Numbered from the stretch's first letter, positions 17,246 through 24,386 are shown. The stretch: DNA of 64,000 bases from an uncultured Lachnospiraceae bacterium (GCA_910588295.1 CAJUQO010000001.1:62001-126000); one strand, 5' to 3'. A program made the numbers and translations. The notes: generated from the sequence alone by a model not told the origin.

Positions 17246-17890
17246 TTATTTAAACATTCTCACTGTATCGCCATGTCGGATACCCGCGGCATTTGCCTCG
17301 TCGGTATCGATATGCATTTCCAATGTAAAGCTGTCATGTACGCGGATCTTCACATGATTGAAGGTTGTTCCCCTCTCATTTTCTGCAACGACGGAGACGA
17401 TATCGCCATCCTTTACGCCCGCTGCAGCCGCATCCGCCGGCGACATATGGATATGTCTCTGGGCCACAATGCATCCCTCATTCAGATACAAGACACCCTT
17501 GGGGCCGACCAACGCGATCGGCGCAGAGCCGACGGTATTGCCGGATTCCCTGACAGGGGCTTTAATGCCCAGCTTCAGAGCGTCCGTCTTGGAGATCTCC
17601 ACCTGGGATGCCTTGCGGCAGGGCCCAAGAATACGGACATTTTCAATCGCACGCAGCTTCAATCCAACCAGCGTCACCTGCTCATTGGAAGCGAACTGGC
17701 CGCCCATCAGCTCTTTTTTCTTTGTGAGCTGATACCCCTCCCCAAACAAGACTTCCAGATCTGCCTGGGTCAGATGCACATGCCTTGCGGACACACCCAC
17801 CGGAACAGCAAATCCCTGTTTGGAAGGTGCGCTCTGCTCCATGGCCTCCATAACCATCCTGGTAATTAACTCAATATCCTGAGATTGCAA
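17246..17890 (-). CDS. pduL: Phosphotransacylase PduL
   Basis: 214 residues of the PduL family, which converts acyl-CoA and phosphate to acyl-phosphate and recycles CoA inside the BMC. The two metal-binding blocks are visible: VGVSARHVHLT (32-41) and AQRHIHMSPADA (143-154). The first 18 residues (QDIELITRMVMEAM) form an amphipathic helix typical of an encapsulation peptide, followed by a short Ser/Pro linker. Starting at TTG (17890), 5 nt after an AGGTG, preserves this helix; the next ATG would cut into it. Confidence 0.92.
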   Translation of the reverse strand: MQSQDIELITRMVMEAMEQSAPSKQGFAVPVGVSARHVHLTQADLEVLFGEGYQLTKKKELMGGQFASNEQVTLVGLKLRAIENVRILGPCRKASQVEISKTDALKLGIKAPVRESGNTVGSAPIALVGPKGVLYLNEGCIVAQRHIHMSPADAAAAGVKDGDIVSVVAENERGTTFNHVKIRVHDSFTLEMHIDTDEANAAGIRHGDTVRMFK

Positions 17891-17910
17891 GCTGACACCT
17901 ACTTTCCTGT

Positions 17911-18189
17911 TTATTTAACTGCCGGAAGGATCTTCTCAACATCCTCATGCGGCCTCGGGATTACATGGGTAGCCACCAGCTCACCCAGTCTGGACGCCGC
18001 GTTAGCGCCGGCCTCAACGGAAGATTTCACAGCGCCTACATCGCCGCGAACCATCACTGTCACCAGACCGGAACCGATCTTCTCTGTCCCTACCAAGCTC
18101 ACGTTTGCCGCCTTGCACATTGCGTCAGCCGCCTCGATATTCGCTACCAAACCTCTGGTTTCCACCATTCCCAATGCTTCCTGTGCCAT
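17911..18189 (-). CDS. Short form of extended BMC-H from internal start
   Basis: Inside the long gene an ATG at 18189 is preceded by AAGGAGGATAAAAAA (GGAGG, 8-nt spacing). That is as good as any start in the operon, and the resulting protein begins MAQEALGM exactly where canonical PduA/PduJ proteins begin (92 residues). The binding site is read in frame as part of QKEDKK in the long form. This mirrors the PduB/PduB' pair of Salmonella. Whether both products are made is inference. Confidence 0.6.
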   Translation of the reverse strand: MAQEALGMVETRGLVANIEAADAMCKAANVSLVGTEKIGSGLVTVMVRGDVGAVKSSVEAGANAASRLGELVATHVIPRPHEDVEKILPAVK

Positions 18190-18408
18190 TTTTTTATCCT
18201 CCTTCTGGATTACGGGATCTGTTTGATCCACTTTTTTTACAATTGTGCCGCCGGCTGCCGCTTCCTGGGCAGCAGCTTTGGACACGGTTGATTCTTTTTT
18301 ACCTGCTGTTACCTTTTTCGTTGCCGCCCTGGAAGATCCTGTGTTCTTCGCAGCAACAGCTTTTTTAGGGGCAACCGCTTTACTGGTTGTTTTTTTAATC
18401 TCCGCCAT
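17911..18408 (-). CDS. BMC-H shell protein with Lys/Ala-rich N-terminal extension
   Basis: Long form, 165 residues: a 73-residue extension rich in Lys, Ala, Thr and Ser (AEIKKTTSKAVAPKKAV..., histone-H1-like, no hydrophobic helix), then a complete PduA-type BMC-H domain with pore loop KIGSG. Its ATG is 7 nt after AGGGGGAC. The BMC domain itself is a near copy of the neighbour at 18764-19039, with about a dozen differences in 91 residues. An internal ATG with a strong binding site allows a short form as well. The extension could tether cargo, DNA/RNA or other shell proteins; none of this is shown directly. Confidence 0.8.
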   Translation of the reverse strand: MAEIKKTTSKAVAPKKAVAAKNTGSSRAATKKVTAGKKESTVSKAAAQEAAAGGTIVKKVDQTDPVIQKEDKKMAQEALGMVETRGLVANIEAADAMCKAANVSLVGTEKIGSGLVTVMVRGDVGAVKSSVEAGANAASRLGELVATHVIPRPHEDVEKILPAVK

Positions 18409-18419
18409 GTCTTGTCCCC

Positions 18420-18707
18420 CTATTTCTTCCAACGTTTTGCACTAAGCTCGACGATTCGCACAATTTCCTCATGGGGACGAGCTATGACTGCATGACATGC
18501 CGGTTTTTTCAAGCATTTTTCACATGCCGCATCTATTGCCTGCTGGCAGGCGGAAATGTCACCCTCAATAATCAGAGTAACCAGGCGTCCGCCCATTTTC
18601 CTCTCCCAGCTGGCCAGAGTCACATCGGCGGTCTTGCACATGATATCCAGCGCATCCATGGCCGCCACCACACCCGGCACTTCAAAAAAGCCATACGATT
18701 TTCCCAT
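18420..18707 (-). CDS. BMC-H shell protein, divergent pore
   Basis: 95 residues, a single BMC fold: SYGFFEVPGVVAAMDALDIM, then WERKMGGRLVTLIIEGDIS, then HAVIARPHEEIVRIV. The pore loop reads KMGGR instead of KIGSG, so its hexamer pore should be larger or more basic than that of the two PduA-like neighbours. Four Cys lie in the middle and C-terminal half (IMCKT, AACEKCLKKPACH). GGAGG precedes the ATG. The extended BMC-H gene starts 11 nt after its stop. Confidence 0.88.
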   Translation of the reverse strand: MGKSYGFFEVPGVVAAMDALDIMCKTADVTLASWERKMGGRLVTLIIEGDISACQQAIDAACEKCLKKPACHAVIARPHEEIVRIVELSAKRWKK

Positions 18708-18763
18708 GTTCTTCTCCTCCTGGGGCGTTTTATCACGCCGTCAATCCAATGCTCAGGATTCGT

Positions 18764-19039
18764 TTAAACTGTAGGAAGAATCTTCTCAACATCCTCGTGG
18801 GGTCTCGGGATGACATGAGTCGCTACCAGCTCACCCAGTCTGGATGCCGCGGCAGAACCGGCCTCCACGGCCGCTTTCACAGCTCCCACATCGCCGCGCA
18901 CCATAACGGTTACCAGCCCGGAACCGATCTTTTCTGTTCCTACCAAAGCTACCTCGGCAGCCTTGGACATGGCATCCGCCGCCTCAATCGCGGCAGTGAG
19001 ACCTCTGGTTTCGATCATACCTAATGCTTCTTTAGCCAT
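18764..19039 (-). CDS. pduA: BMC-H shell protein (PduA/PduJ type)
   Basis: 91 residues, the canonical hexameric shell facet protein: MAKEALGMIETRGLTAAIEA, pore loop GTEKIGSGLVTVMVRGDVGAV, and the C-terminal HVIPRPHEDVEKILP. GGAGG 10 nt before the ATG at 19039 selects this start over a longer frame. It is the undecorated sibling of the extended gene at 17911. PduA and PduJ cannot be told apart here. Confidence 0.93.
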   Translation of the reverse strand: MAKEALGMIETRGLTAAIEAADAMSKAAEVALVGTEKIGSGLVTVMVRGDVGAVKAAVEAGSAAASRLGELVATHVIPRPHEDVEKILPTV

Positions 19040-19085
19040 TTTCTTATATCCTCCTGATATTTCCCGGATGTATGCCAAGCCGCAC

Positions 19086-19403
19086 TCAGCGTTTATCCAG
19101 GCAACTGATTTTCAGCATTTTCTCGCAGTCCTCTGTAGGATTTGCGATGACATAATGCTGTACTACACCGGCCTCCCGCTCCGCGATCTCCATGCCCGCC
19201 TCCACGGCCGCCGTCACATCCTGGACGGAGCCCCGGAACTTCACACAGATGATCAGCGGTACAGGCATCTTGTCTGCGTTTCTTGCCGGTTTGTTTTTAT
19301 CAAATATCTCGAGATGGACATTTGCCGCCTTACAGCCGGCATCCGCTGCCTGAAAAGCCGTCGTCAGCCCATATACCTCTAATAATCCTACAGCCTGTGC
19401 CAT
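19086..19403 (-). CDS. BMC-H shell protein with long pore loop
   Basis: 105 residues with one BMC fold: AVGLLEVYGLTTAFQAADAGCKAA and VAAVEAGMEIAE-type helix, C-terminus HYVIANPTEDCEKML. The loop at the pore position is lengthened and charged (KNKPARNADKMPVP), unlike PduA. This suggests a distinct pore, perhaps gated or cofactor-binding. It starts the shell gene block, 18 nt after the Zn-alcohol dehydrogenase stop. Confidence 0.88.
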   Translation of the reverse strand: MAQAVGLLEVYGLTTAFQAADAGCKAANVHLEIFDKNKPARNADKMPVPLIICVKFRGSVQDVTAAVEAGMEIAEREAGVVQHYVIANPTEDCEKMLKISCLDKR

Positions 19404-19420
19404 ATATTCACCTTACCGTT

Positions 19421-20644
19421 TTATTCATTGACAACGGCAATCTTCAGACCTGTCATAGCCAGGTTCTTCTGATGCGCCTCATTGATCTGGCTTAACGGGA
19501 ACTTGTCCGTGATCAGCTCCTTGATGGGAAGGCCGATCGCCTGGGCCCTCTTTAAGAAATCAAAGGTGGTCACATAATCCCTCAGGGTGTACACCCAGGA
19601 ACCTACCAAGGTGATCTCCTTGGAGCAAAGATCAAAGTGCGGGTTGATCGTGGCGTCTCCGCCGTTAATGAAGAAGCCAAGCTCGCACAGGCCGCCGCCG
19701 TTGCGGATAAATTTATAAATATTAGCGTGAGCTTTCGGATTGCCGGTACACTGGAAAGCGAAATCTGCCAGATGTCCTCCCAGAGCATCCTTGACGCCCT
19801 CTGTCAGAGCCTCAATGCCTTTAAAATTAGCAAAGTTCACGGAAGTATCGGCGCCCAGCCTCTTGGCAAACGCAAGCCTCTGCTCGTTTCCGTCGATAGC
19901 CACGATGTTCTGGATGCCCAGCGTGCGCAGCACGGCGATACAGATCAGGCCGATGGGGCCGCAGCCCTGTACGGCCACGCGGCTGTTGAACCGAAGGATC
20001 CCTGTGGTTTTCGCGCGCTCCACCGCATGTACCAGCACGGCGCAGGGCTCGATCAGGATACGGGAATCCAGATCCAAATCGCTCACATTAAAGAACGTGG
20101 AACCGAAAGCGCCGCCGCGGATAAAGATATAATCGGAGAACCAGCCGTTCAGATGAATGTCATCATCCGGCAGCAGTCCGTATACATCGGCTCCGCCCAC
20201 ATTTTTCTTGTTCAAGTCGTACATGGTGATCTCCGGATCATCCTTGAAGATCATACAGGTAACGATCTTGTCGCCCACTTTCACCGGCTTGCCGGCGGTA
20301 TCAACTTTGACGTTTTTACCCATGGCAACGATCTCGCCTGTACCCTCGTGTCCGAGGGCCACCGGGATCAGTCCGAATGGATCTCTCTTAAACTCATGGG
20401 CATCCGTACCACAGACGCCGCAGCCCTCTACTTTAACCAGAATGTCGTCGTCGCCCACGGGCGGGATCGGAAATTCTTTGATATCATAATGCTCAAGGCT
20501 TGTCAAAACAGCTACATGGGCGGTTTTGGGAATCCCGCCCGCAGGCGCTGCGGAAGCGGCAACGGGAGCCGCCGGAGCCGTACCCGTCATACCGGCCAGA
20601 ACCTGTTTTACAATCTCTTCAATATTAACTGAACTTGTGTCCAT
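19421..20644 (-). CDS. BMC-targeted zinc-type alcohol dehydrogenase
   Basis: 407 residues. Residues 1-19 (SSVNIEEIVKQVLAGM) form an encapsulation helix, followed by an Ala/Pro linker to about 38, then an MDR-type dehydrogenase. Catalytic Zn residues lie in GCGVCGTDAHEF (Cys75/Cys78) and LGHEGTGEI (His99, Glu100); the Rossmann motif is GCGPIGLICIAVL. The usual four-Cys structural zinc lobe is absent and replaced by a Cys-poor insert after CMIFKDDP. It would reduce lactaldehyde or propionaldehyde, or oxidise an alcohol, in the lumen. Similar enzymes occur in fucose/rhamnose BMC loci of clostridia. Substrate not determinable. Confidence 0.87.
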   Translation of the reverse strand: MDTSSVNIEEIVKQVLAGMTGTAPAAPVAASAAPAGGIPKTAHVAVLTSLEHYDIKEFPIPPVGDDDILVKVEGCGVCGTDAHEFKRDPFGLIPVALGHEGTGEIVAMGKNVKVDTAGKPVKVGDKIVTCMIFKDDPEITMYDLNKKNVGGADVYGLLPDDDIHLNGWFSDYIFIRGGAFGSTFFNVSDLDLDSRILIEPCAVLVHAVERAKTTGILRFNSRVAVQGCGPIGLICIAVLRTLGIQNIVAIDGNEQRLAFAKRLGADTSVNFANFKGIEALTEGVKDALGGHLADFAFQCTGNPKAHANIYKFIRNGGGLCELGFFINGGDATINPHFDLCSKEITLVGSWVYTLRDYVTTFDFLKRAQAIGLPIKELITDKFPLSQINEAHQKNLAMTGLKIAVVNE

Positions 20645-20660
20645 ATGGTTTTCCTCCTGT

Positions 20661-22049
20661 TTAGCGAATGCACAGGCTATCCTGCATAACGCACCGTCTC
20701 ACCTTCGCGAACGTCTTAGCGCTGGTCAGGCCCTCGCCTGTACGGCTGGCGATGGTGAAGGTACAGATACTCTCTCCTCCGAAGCCCAGGGCCGCATAGG
20801 ACGGACCGTTCTTCACAAGGATGGCCGTGTCCAGTTCCCTCGCATATGTGGTAATCCTGTCCACATTTTTCGAGTGGATATGTGCGGAATGGCGGTTGCC
20901 GTGTTCCAGCCATTTAGCCGCGGCCACGCCTTCCTCAAAGTCTTTCACCCGGACAATGCCGAGTATGGGCATCATCAGCTCCTCCGCGATCAACGGATGC
21001 TCCTTCTCACCGAAGAAGGTGATACAGCGGATATTATCCGGCACATCGATACCGATCATGGAAAGCAGCGTTTTGGCGCTGCGTCCCACGCATTTACGGT
21101 TCAGCCTGCCGCCCTTTAACACCACATCGGTGAGCTGCTTCTGCTGCTCCTCATTGATCGGGTAGCACCCCTGCTCATTGACCATGTAATAATATAACTC
21201 ATCGGCAATGGAATCCACCGCCACGATCTCCTTCTCCGCGATACAGGGCAGATTGTTGTCAAAAGTACATCCGTTTACGATGTCCTCGGCCGCCTTGTGC
21301 AGATCCGCCGTCTCATCCACCAGGGCGGGAGGATTGCCCGCGCCGGCGCCGATGCCGCGCTTGCCGGAAGAAAGCACCGCCGTAACCACGCCGGGGCCTC
21401 CGGTGGCCGCGATCAGCGGGATATCCGGATGTTTCATCATGATCGCACTGGTCTCCATGGTGGGCTTTTCCACGGTAACGGCGATATTATCGGGGCCGCC
21501 GCACTCCAGGGACGCCTCATTTACCAAGTTGATCGCATAAATCGTCGTCTTAATTGCCGCCGGATGAGGATTAAACACCACCGTATTACCTGCGGCAAAC
21601 ATTCCCATTGTATTACAGAGAACCGTCTCACTGGGATTCGTGCAGGGGGTAATGGCGCCGATCACGCCGAAGGGTCCTAGTTCCACCAGGGTCAGCCCCC
21701 TGTCGCCGGAATATGCTTCCGTGCGGATATCTTCGGTTCCCGGAACTTTCTCCGCCACGAGCTGATGTTTTAAAATCTTGTGGGGCACATTGCCCATGCC
21801 CGTCTCATCCACACCCATGCGGGCCAGGATTTCCGCACTCTCCCTGGTTTTTCTGCGGATCACAGAGATGATCTGTTCCCTCTGATCCATGGACAGCCTG
21901 CGGACGATCTGCTGCGATTTCTTTGCGGCAGCCACCGCCTCATTCATGTCCGTAAATACACCGTGGCTGACGGTCGGTGCAGCGCCCAGCTGCATTTTGG
22001 CCATGACCTCTTTCACGATGTCCTGTACCATACTTTCATTTACTGCCAC
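20661..22049 (-). CDS. pduP: CoA-acylating aldehyde dehydrogenase (PduP-like)
   Basis: 462 residues. The N-terminal encapsulation helix NESMVQDIVKEVMAKMQ (4-20) precedes an aldehyde dehydrogenase fold with NPSETVLCNTMGMFAAGNTVVFNPHP and the catalytic Cys269 in NNLPCIAEKE. It converts aldehyde, NAD+ and CoA to acyl-CoA and NADH: propionaldehyde in Pdu systems, or lactaldehyde to lactyl-CoA in aldolase-based BMCs. Starts at GTG, 7 nt after GGAGG. Between the aldolase and Zn-alcohol dehydrogenase genes with gaps under 20 nt, so one operon. Confidence 0.93.
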   Translation of the reverse strand: MAVNESMVQDIVKEVMAKMQLGAAPTVSHGVFTDMNEAVAAAKKSQQIVRRLSMDQREQIISVIRRKTRESAEILARMGVDETGMGNVPHKILKHQLVAEKVPGTEDIRTEAYSGDRGLTLVELGPFGVIGAITPCTNPSETVLCNTMGMFAAGNTVVFNPHPAAIKTTIYAINLVNEASLECGGPDNIAVTVEKPTMETSAIMMKHPDIPLIAATGGPGVVTAVLSSGKRGIGAGAGNPPALVDETADLHKAAEDIVNGCTFDNNLPCIAEKEIVAVDSIADELYYYMVNEQGCYPINEEQQKQLTDVVLKGGRLNRKCVGRSAKTLLSMIGIDVPDNIRCITFFGEKEHPLIAEELMMPILGIVRVKDFEEGVAAAKWLEHGNRHSAHIHSKNVDRITTYARELDTAILVKNGPSYAALGFGGESICTFTIASRTGEGLTSAKTFAKVRRCVMQDSLCIR

Positions 22050-22068
22050 GAGAATTCCTCCCTAACTT

Positions 22069-22911
22069 TTACTGGAGCCCTAACTGAGCCATAACCTTTG
22101 CCGTAATGGAGGCTACCAGATCCGCGTTCTGCACATTCACATTCTGGTCTGCCGTCACACTGCCGCTGTGCTGACCTACGCCGCTGTGGCTGCTGCAGCT
22201 TCCGCCGCAGTTGTGGCAGTTCTTGGTTCCTTTGTTCTGGCAGAGATTAGCCGGGTGCTTTCCGGGAAGACCCATCTGCCTTCTGATCTCATACAGCCTC
22301 TCAACAGTAGCCTGGTCAAACTCTTTCGGGCCGCCCAGCATCTTCGACTGATACAGAAGCTGTGCATAGAACTCTACGGACTCCATCTTCATATAAGCGG
22401 ACAGAAGGTCGCCGGACCAGGTCAGGGCGCCGTGGCTCTCCAGAAGAACGGCATCAAAATAGGGCAGATATTTTTCTACATTGTCCGGGATCTCCATGGT
22501 AGACGGTGTGCCGTACTCAGCGATCGGAACACATCCCAGTGCGATAACGGCCTCGGGCATGATCGGCTGTGTCAGCGGAATACCGGCGATGGCAAAAGAA
22601 GTGGCATACATCGGATGGGCATGTACAACAGAACCCACATCCGGCCTCTTGGCATAAACCCGCATGTGCATTTTAATCTCGGAAGAAGGCCTGAACCCGG
22701 GGTTCGCCTGGATTACTTTACCCTCTTTATCCACCTTGCAGATATACTCCGGCGTCATGAAGCCTTTGGATACACCTGTGGGTGTGCAAAGATACTCATT
22801 GTCAGAAAGCTTTACAGAGATGTTGCCGTCATTGGCGGCTACCATGCCCTTGTTGTAAATCCTTCTTCCAATTTCACAAATTTGCTTTTTGATCTCAAAT
22901 TCGTTTTGCAT
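22069..22911 (-). CDS. fucA: BMC-targeted L-fuculose-phosphate aldolase
   Basis: 280 residues. The class II aldolase fold covers about 1-220, with Zn ligands His97 and His99 (VVHAHP) and His160 (ESHGAL) and a putative catalytic Glu78. It cleaves L-fuculose-1-P (probably also L-rhamnulose-1-P) to DHAP and L-lactaldehyde. A linker holds Cys224, 232, 235 and 239 plus His233, 242 and 248, and could bind metal. The last 18 residues (NADLVASITAKVMAQLGLQ) are a C-terminal encapsulation helix, as in clostridial fucose/rhamnose BMCs. First gene after a consensus promoter, with a palindrome in its leader. Confidence 0.93.
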   Translation of the reverse strand: MQNEFEIKKQICEIGRRIYNKGMVAANDGNISVKLSDNEYLCTPTGVSKGFMTPEYICKVDKEGKVIQANPGFRPSSEIKMHMRVYAKRPDVGSVVHAHPMYATSFAIAGIPLTQPIMPEAVIALGCVPIAEYGTPSTMEIPDNVEKYLPYFDAVLLESHGALTWSGDLLSAYMKMESVEFYAQLLYQSKMLGGPKEFDQATVERLYEIRRQMGLPGKHPANLCQNKGTKNCHNCGGSCSSHSGVGQHSGSVTADQNVNVQNADLVASITAKVMAQLGLQ

Positions 22912-22941
22912 TTCATTTCCTCCTTGAAATAGTTGGTTGTT

Positions 22942-22968
22942 GTAACTGTAAAGACTCTGAACAGTTAC
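22942..22968. repeat. Dispersed palindrome in fucA leader
   Basis: GTAACTGT (22942-22949) and ACAGTTAC (22961-22968) are perfect 8-bp arms around an 11-nt loop; CTGAACAGTTAC is the shared dispersed motif. It lies between the promoter at 22989-23017 and the fucA ribosome binding site, so it would be a hairpin in the 5' leader. Confidence 0.6.
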
Positions 22969-22988
22969 GTTTTTGTGAATCTATTGAC

Positions 22989-23017
22989 ATTATACCCTCT
23001 GCACAGCGGGGTGTCAA
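22989..23017 (-). promoter_or_regulatory. Consensus sigma-A promoter of fucA-pduP operon
   Basis: On the minus strand TTGACA (23017-23012), 17 nt, TATAAT (22994-22989): a perfect match to both hexamers. It overlaps the sequence just after pduV and lets the catalytic and shell genes be transcribed apart from pduU-pduV. Such a strong core promoter suggests control by repression, perhaps by the DeoR protein. Confidence 0.8.
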
Positions 23018-23018
23018 T

Positions 23019-23519
23019 TCATATTATGTGGCTTTTTAGATCTTTTTGTGGTTTTTTGTGGTTTTGTTCTTTTTCCCAAGGCATTATGTCACCCGGTTCC
23101 CGCAAATGCTCCAGAATTTCCGGAATCCCTGTCTGGGCTTTTGAGTTCACACGGAATACGGTCATGCACCCCGCCAGCCTGAGCCACCGCTCCGCCCTGT
23201 CCGGATCGCCTCCCAGGGCGTCAATCTTGGTCACGATGCCGATCACCTCCCGGTTGCACATACAGGTAATGCAGGGCGGATACAGAGAATATGGTTCAGT
23301 AGAAGAACACAATAGCCCCACCACATCCGCCTCATATGTGTACAGTGCAAGGGCATGTCCCAGATGCTTGGTCTGGGCGTATTCCCCGGGAGTGTCTATG
23401 ATCACGTCAAAATTATTGACATACTGTGTTTTGTGGTAATGGATCTTTTCTCCTTTGAGGGCCTGGGTCAAGGTCGTCTTGCCGCACTCGCTGCGGCCCA
23501 TCAGAACAATCTTTTTCAT
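23019..23519 (-). CDS. pduV: PduV/EutP-type small GTPase
   Basis: 166 residues of the EutP/PduV family: P-loop GRSECGKTTL, switch/Walker B DTPGEY, and base-specificity motif TKID. These GTPases are linked to BMCs; PduV of Salmonella is reported at the outer shell and affects BMC movement, and EutP has been reported to act as an acetate kinase. The start codon lies 4 nt after the pduU stop, with GAGGA inside the pduU end, so the pair is coupled. Confidence 0.9.
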   Translation of the reverse strand: MKKIVLMGRSECGKTTLTQALKGEKIHYHKTQYVNNFDVIIDTPGEYAQTKHLGHALALYTYEADVVGLLCSSTEPYSLYPPCITCMCNREVIGIVTKIDALGGDPDRAERWLRLAGCMTVFRVNSKAQTGIPEILEHLREPGDIMPWEKEQNHKKPQKDLKSHII

Positions 23520-23523
23520 GGCT

Positions 23524-23901
23524 TCAGGTCCTCGTCACCGGACATACCGTAAAGCCCAGTGTATCCCCCACATAATCCAGAATCGCCGTCACCGACGCCT
23601 CTACCTCGGACACTGTGCCGGTAATAATCAGACTACCGCTGAAACGATCTACAAATCCCAGGTCAATACCCGCGGATTTCACCGCAATATCGCCCATAAT
23701 AATGGCTGTCTCCGACGGGCTGACCGTCATGATGCCTATAGCTGCCTTGGAATAATCGATAGCAGGGTTCAGCCCTAGCTTTTCATACATGATCTTGTCC
23801 GGATTCGCTATAATATGAGCCAACGAGATCTGTTTGCCGGGAACCAGCTCCTGGACGATCCTCTGCTTCATCTCCGGACTCATGCCGTCCGTATATCCCA
23901 T
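23524..23901 (-). CDS. pduU: BMC shell protein PduU/EutS type
   Basis: 125 residues. A circularly permuted BMC-H: RIVQELVPGKQISLAHIIANP, then AIGIMTVSPSETAIIMGDIAV, then FSGSLIITGTVSEVEASV. In PduU/EutS the permuted N-terminus forms a small beta-barrel plugging the hexamer pore. A longer frame begins at a GTG (24000), but GGAGGAGAGG just before the ATG at 23901 supports the shorter protein. First gene of the BMC region, behind its own promoter. Confidence 0.9.
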   Translation of the reverse strand: MGYTDGMSPEMKQRIVQELVPGKQISLAHIIANPDKIMYEKLGLNPAIDYSKAAIGIMTVSPSETAIIMGDIAVKSAGIDLGFVDRFSGSLIITGTVSEVEASVTAILDYVGDTLGFTVCPVTRT

Positions 23902-24012
23902 GCCTGTCCTCTCCTCCTGATCCTCCACATCCCTGCATCCGTCGGATACATATATGTGATTTTTTCTCGCATAGTACAAGTCTGCAAACCTGTTACCCAC
24001 AGGCCTTTACTC

Positions 24013-24041
24013 ATTATACATGAAGTATCAGTCAAAGTCAA
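24013..24041 (-). promoter_or_regulatory. Sigma-A promoter of pduU-pduV
   Basis: On the minus strand TTGACT (24041-24036), 17-nt spacer, TATAAT (24018-24013), leaving a leader of about 105 nt. The 386-bp region 24001-24386 otherwise holds a T/G-rich stretch, the PHP gene promoter and one dispersed palindrome; no gene was seen in it. Confidence 0.75.
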
Positions 24042-24145
24042 CAAAAACAGAGCGCCGTTCTCCTGCTTTTTGCTGTTTTGTTGTTGTTTTATTTGGGTTT
24101 TTCCTTCTCCAATATTTGGTTTAATGTTGTTTTTATGTTTTCCTA

Positions 24146-24174
24146 TTGACTTTTTGCACAGACAGGGGCATACT
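24146..24174 (+). promoter_or_regulatory. Putative promoter of PHP gene
   Basis: TTGACT (24146-24151), 17 nt, CATACT (24169-24174). The leader of about 200 nt contains the palindrome at 24321-24359. Confidence 0.5.
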
Positions 24175-24320
24175 GAGAAGAAGAATATGGATACAGTTCA
24201 GCCAGGTCTGTGCATTTCCCAAGGGACGCCTTCGATGTACTGCACAGACTGTGAGAATACATATGGCAAGCCAAGAGTGGATCCAGCCCTTCGCCGCAGG
24301 CGAACTTTCAATGGGCCGGA

Positions 24321-24359
24321 TTCAGTAACAGTTCTGCCAGAGGCTGAATTGTTACTGAA
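24321..24359. repeat. Dispersed palindrome in PHP gene leader
   Basis: TTCAGTAACAGTTC (24321-24334) pairs with GAATTGTTACTGAA (24346-24359), one mismatch in 14. It belongs to the GTAACAGTTCAG family and ends 27 nt before the PHP start codon. Confidence 0.6.
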
Positions 24360-24386
24360 TATGACTTTCTGAACGAGGAGTTTACC

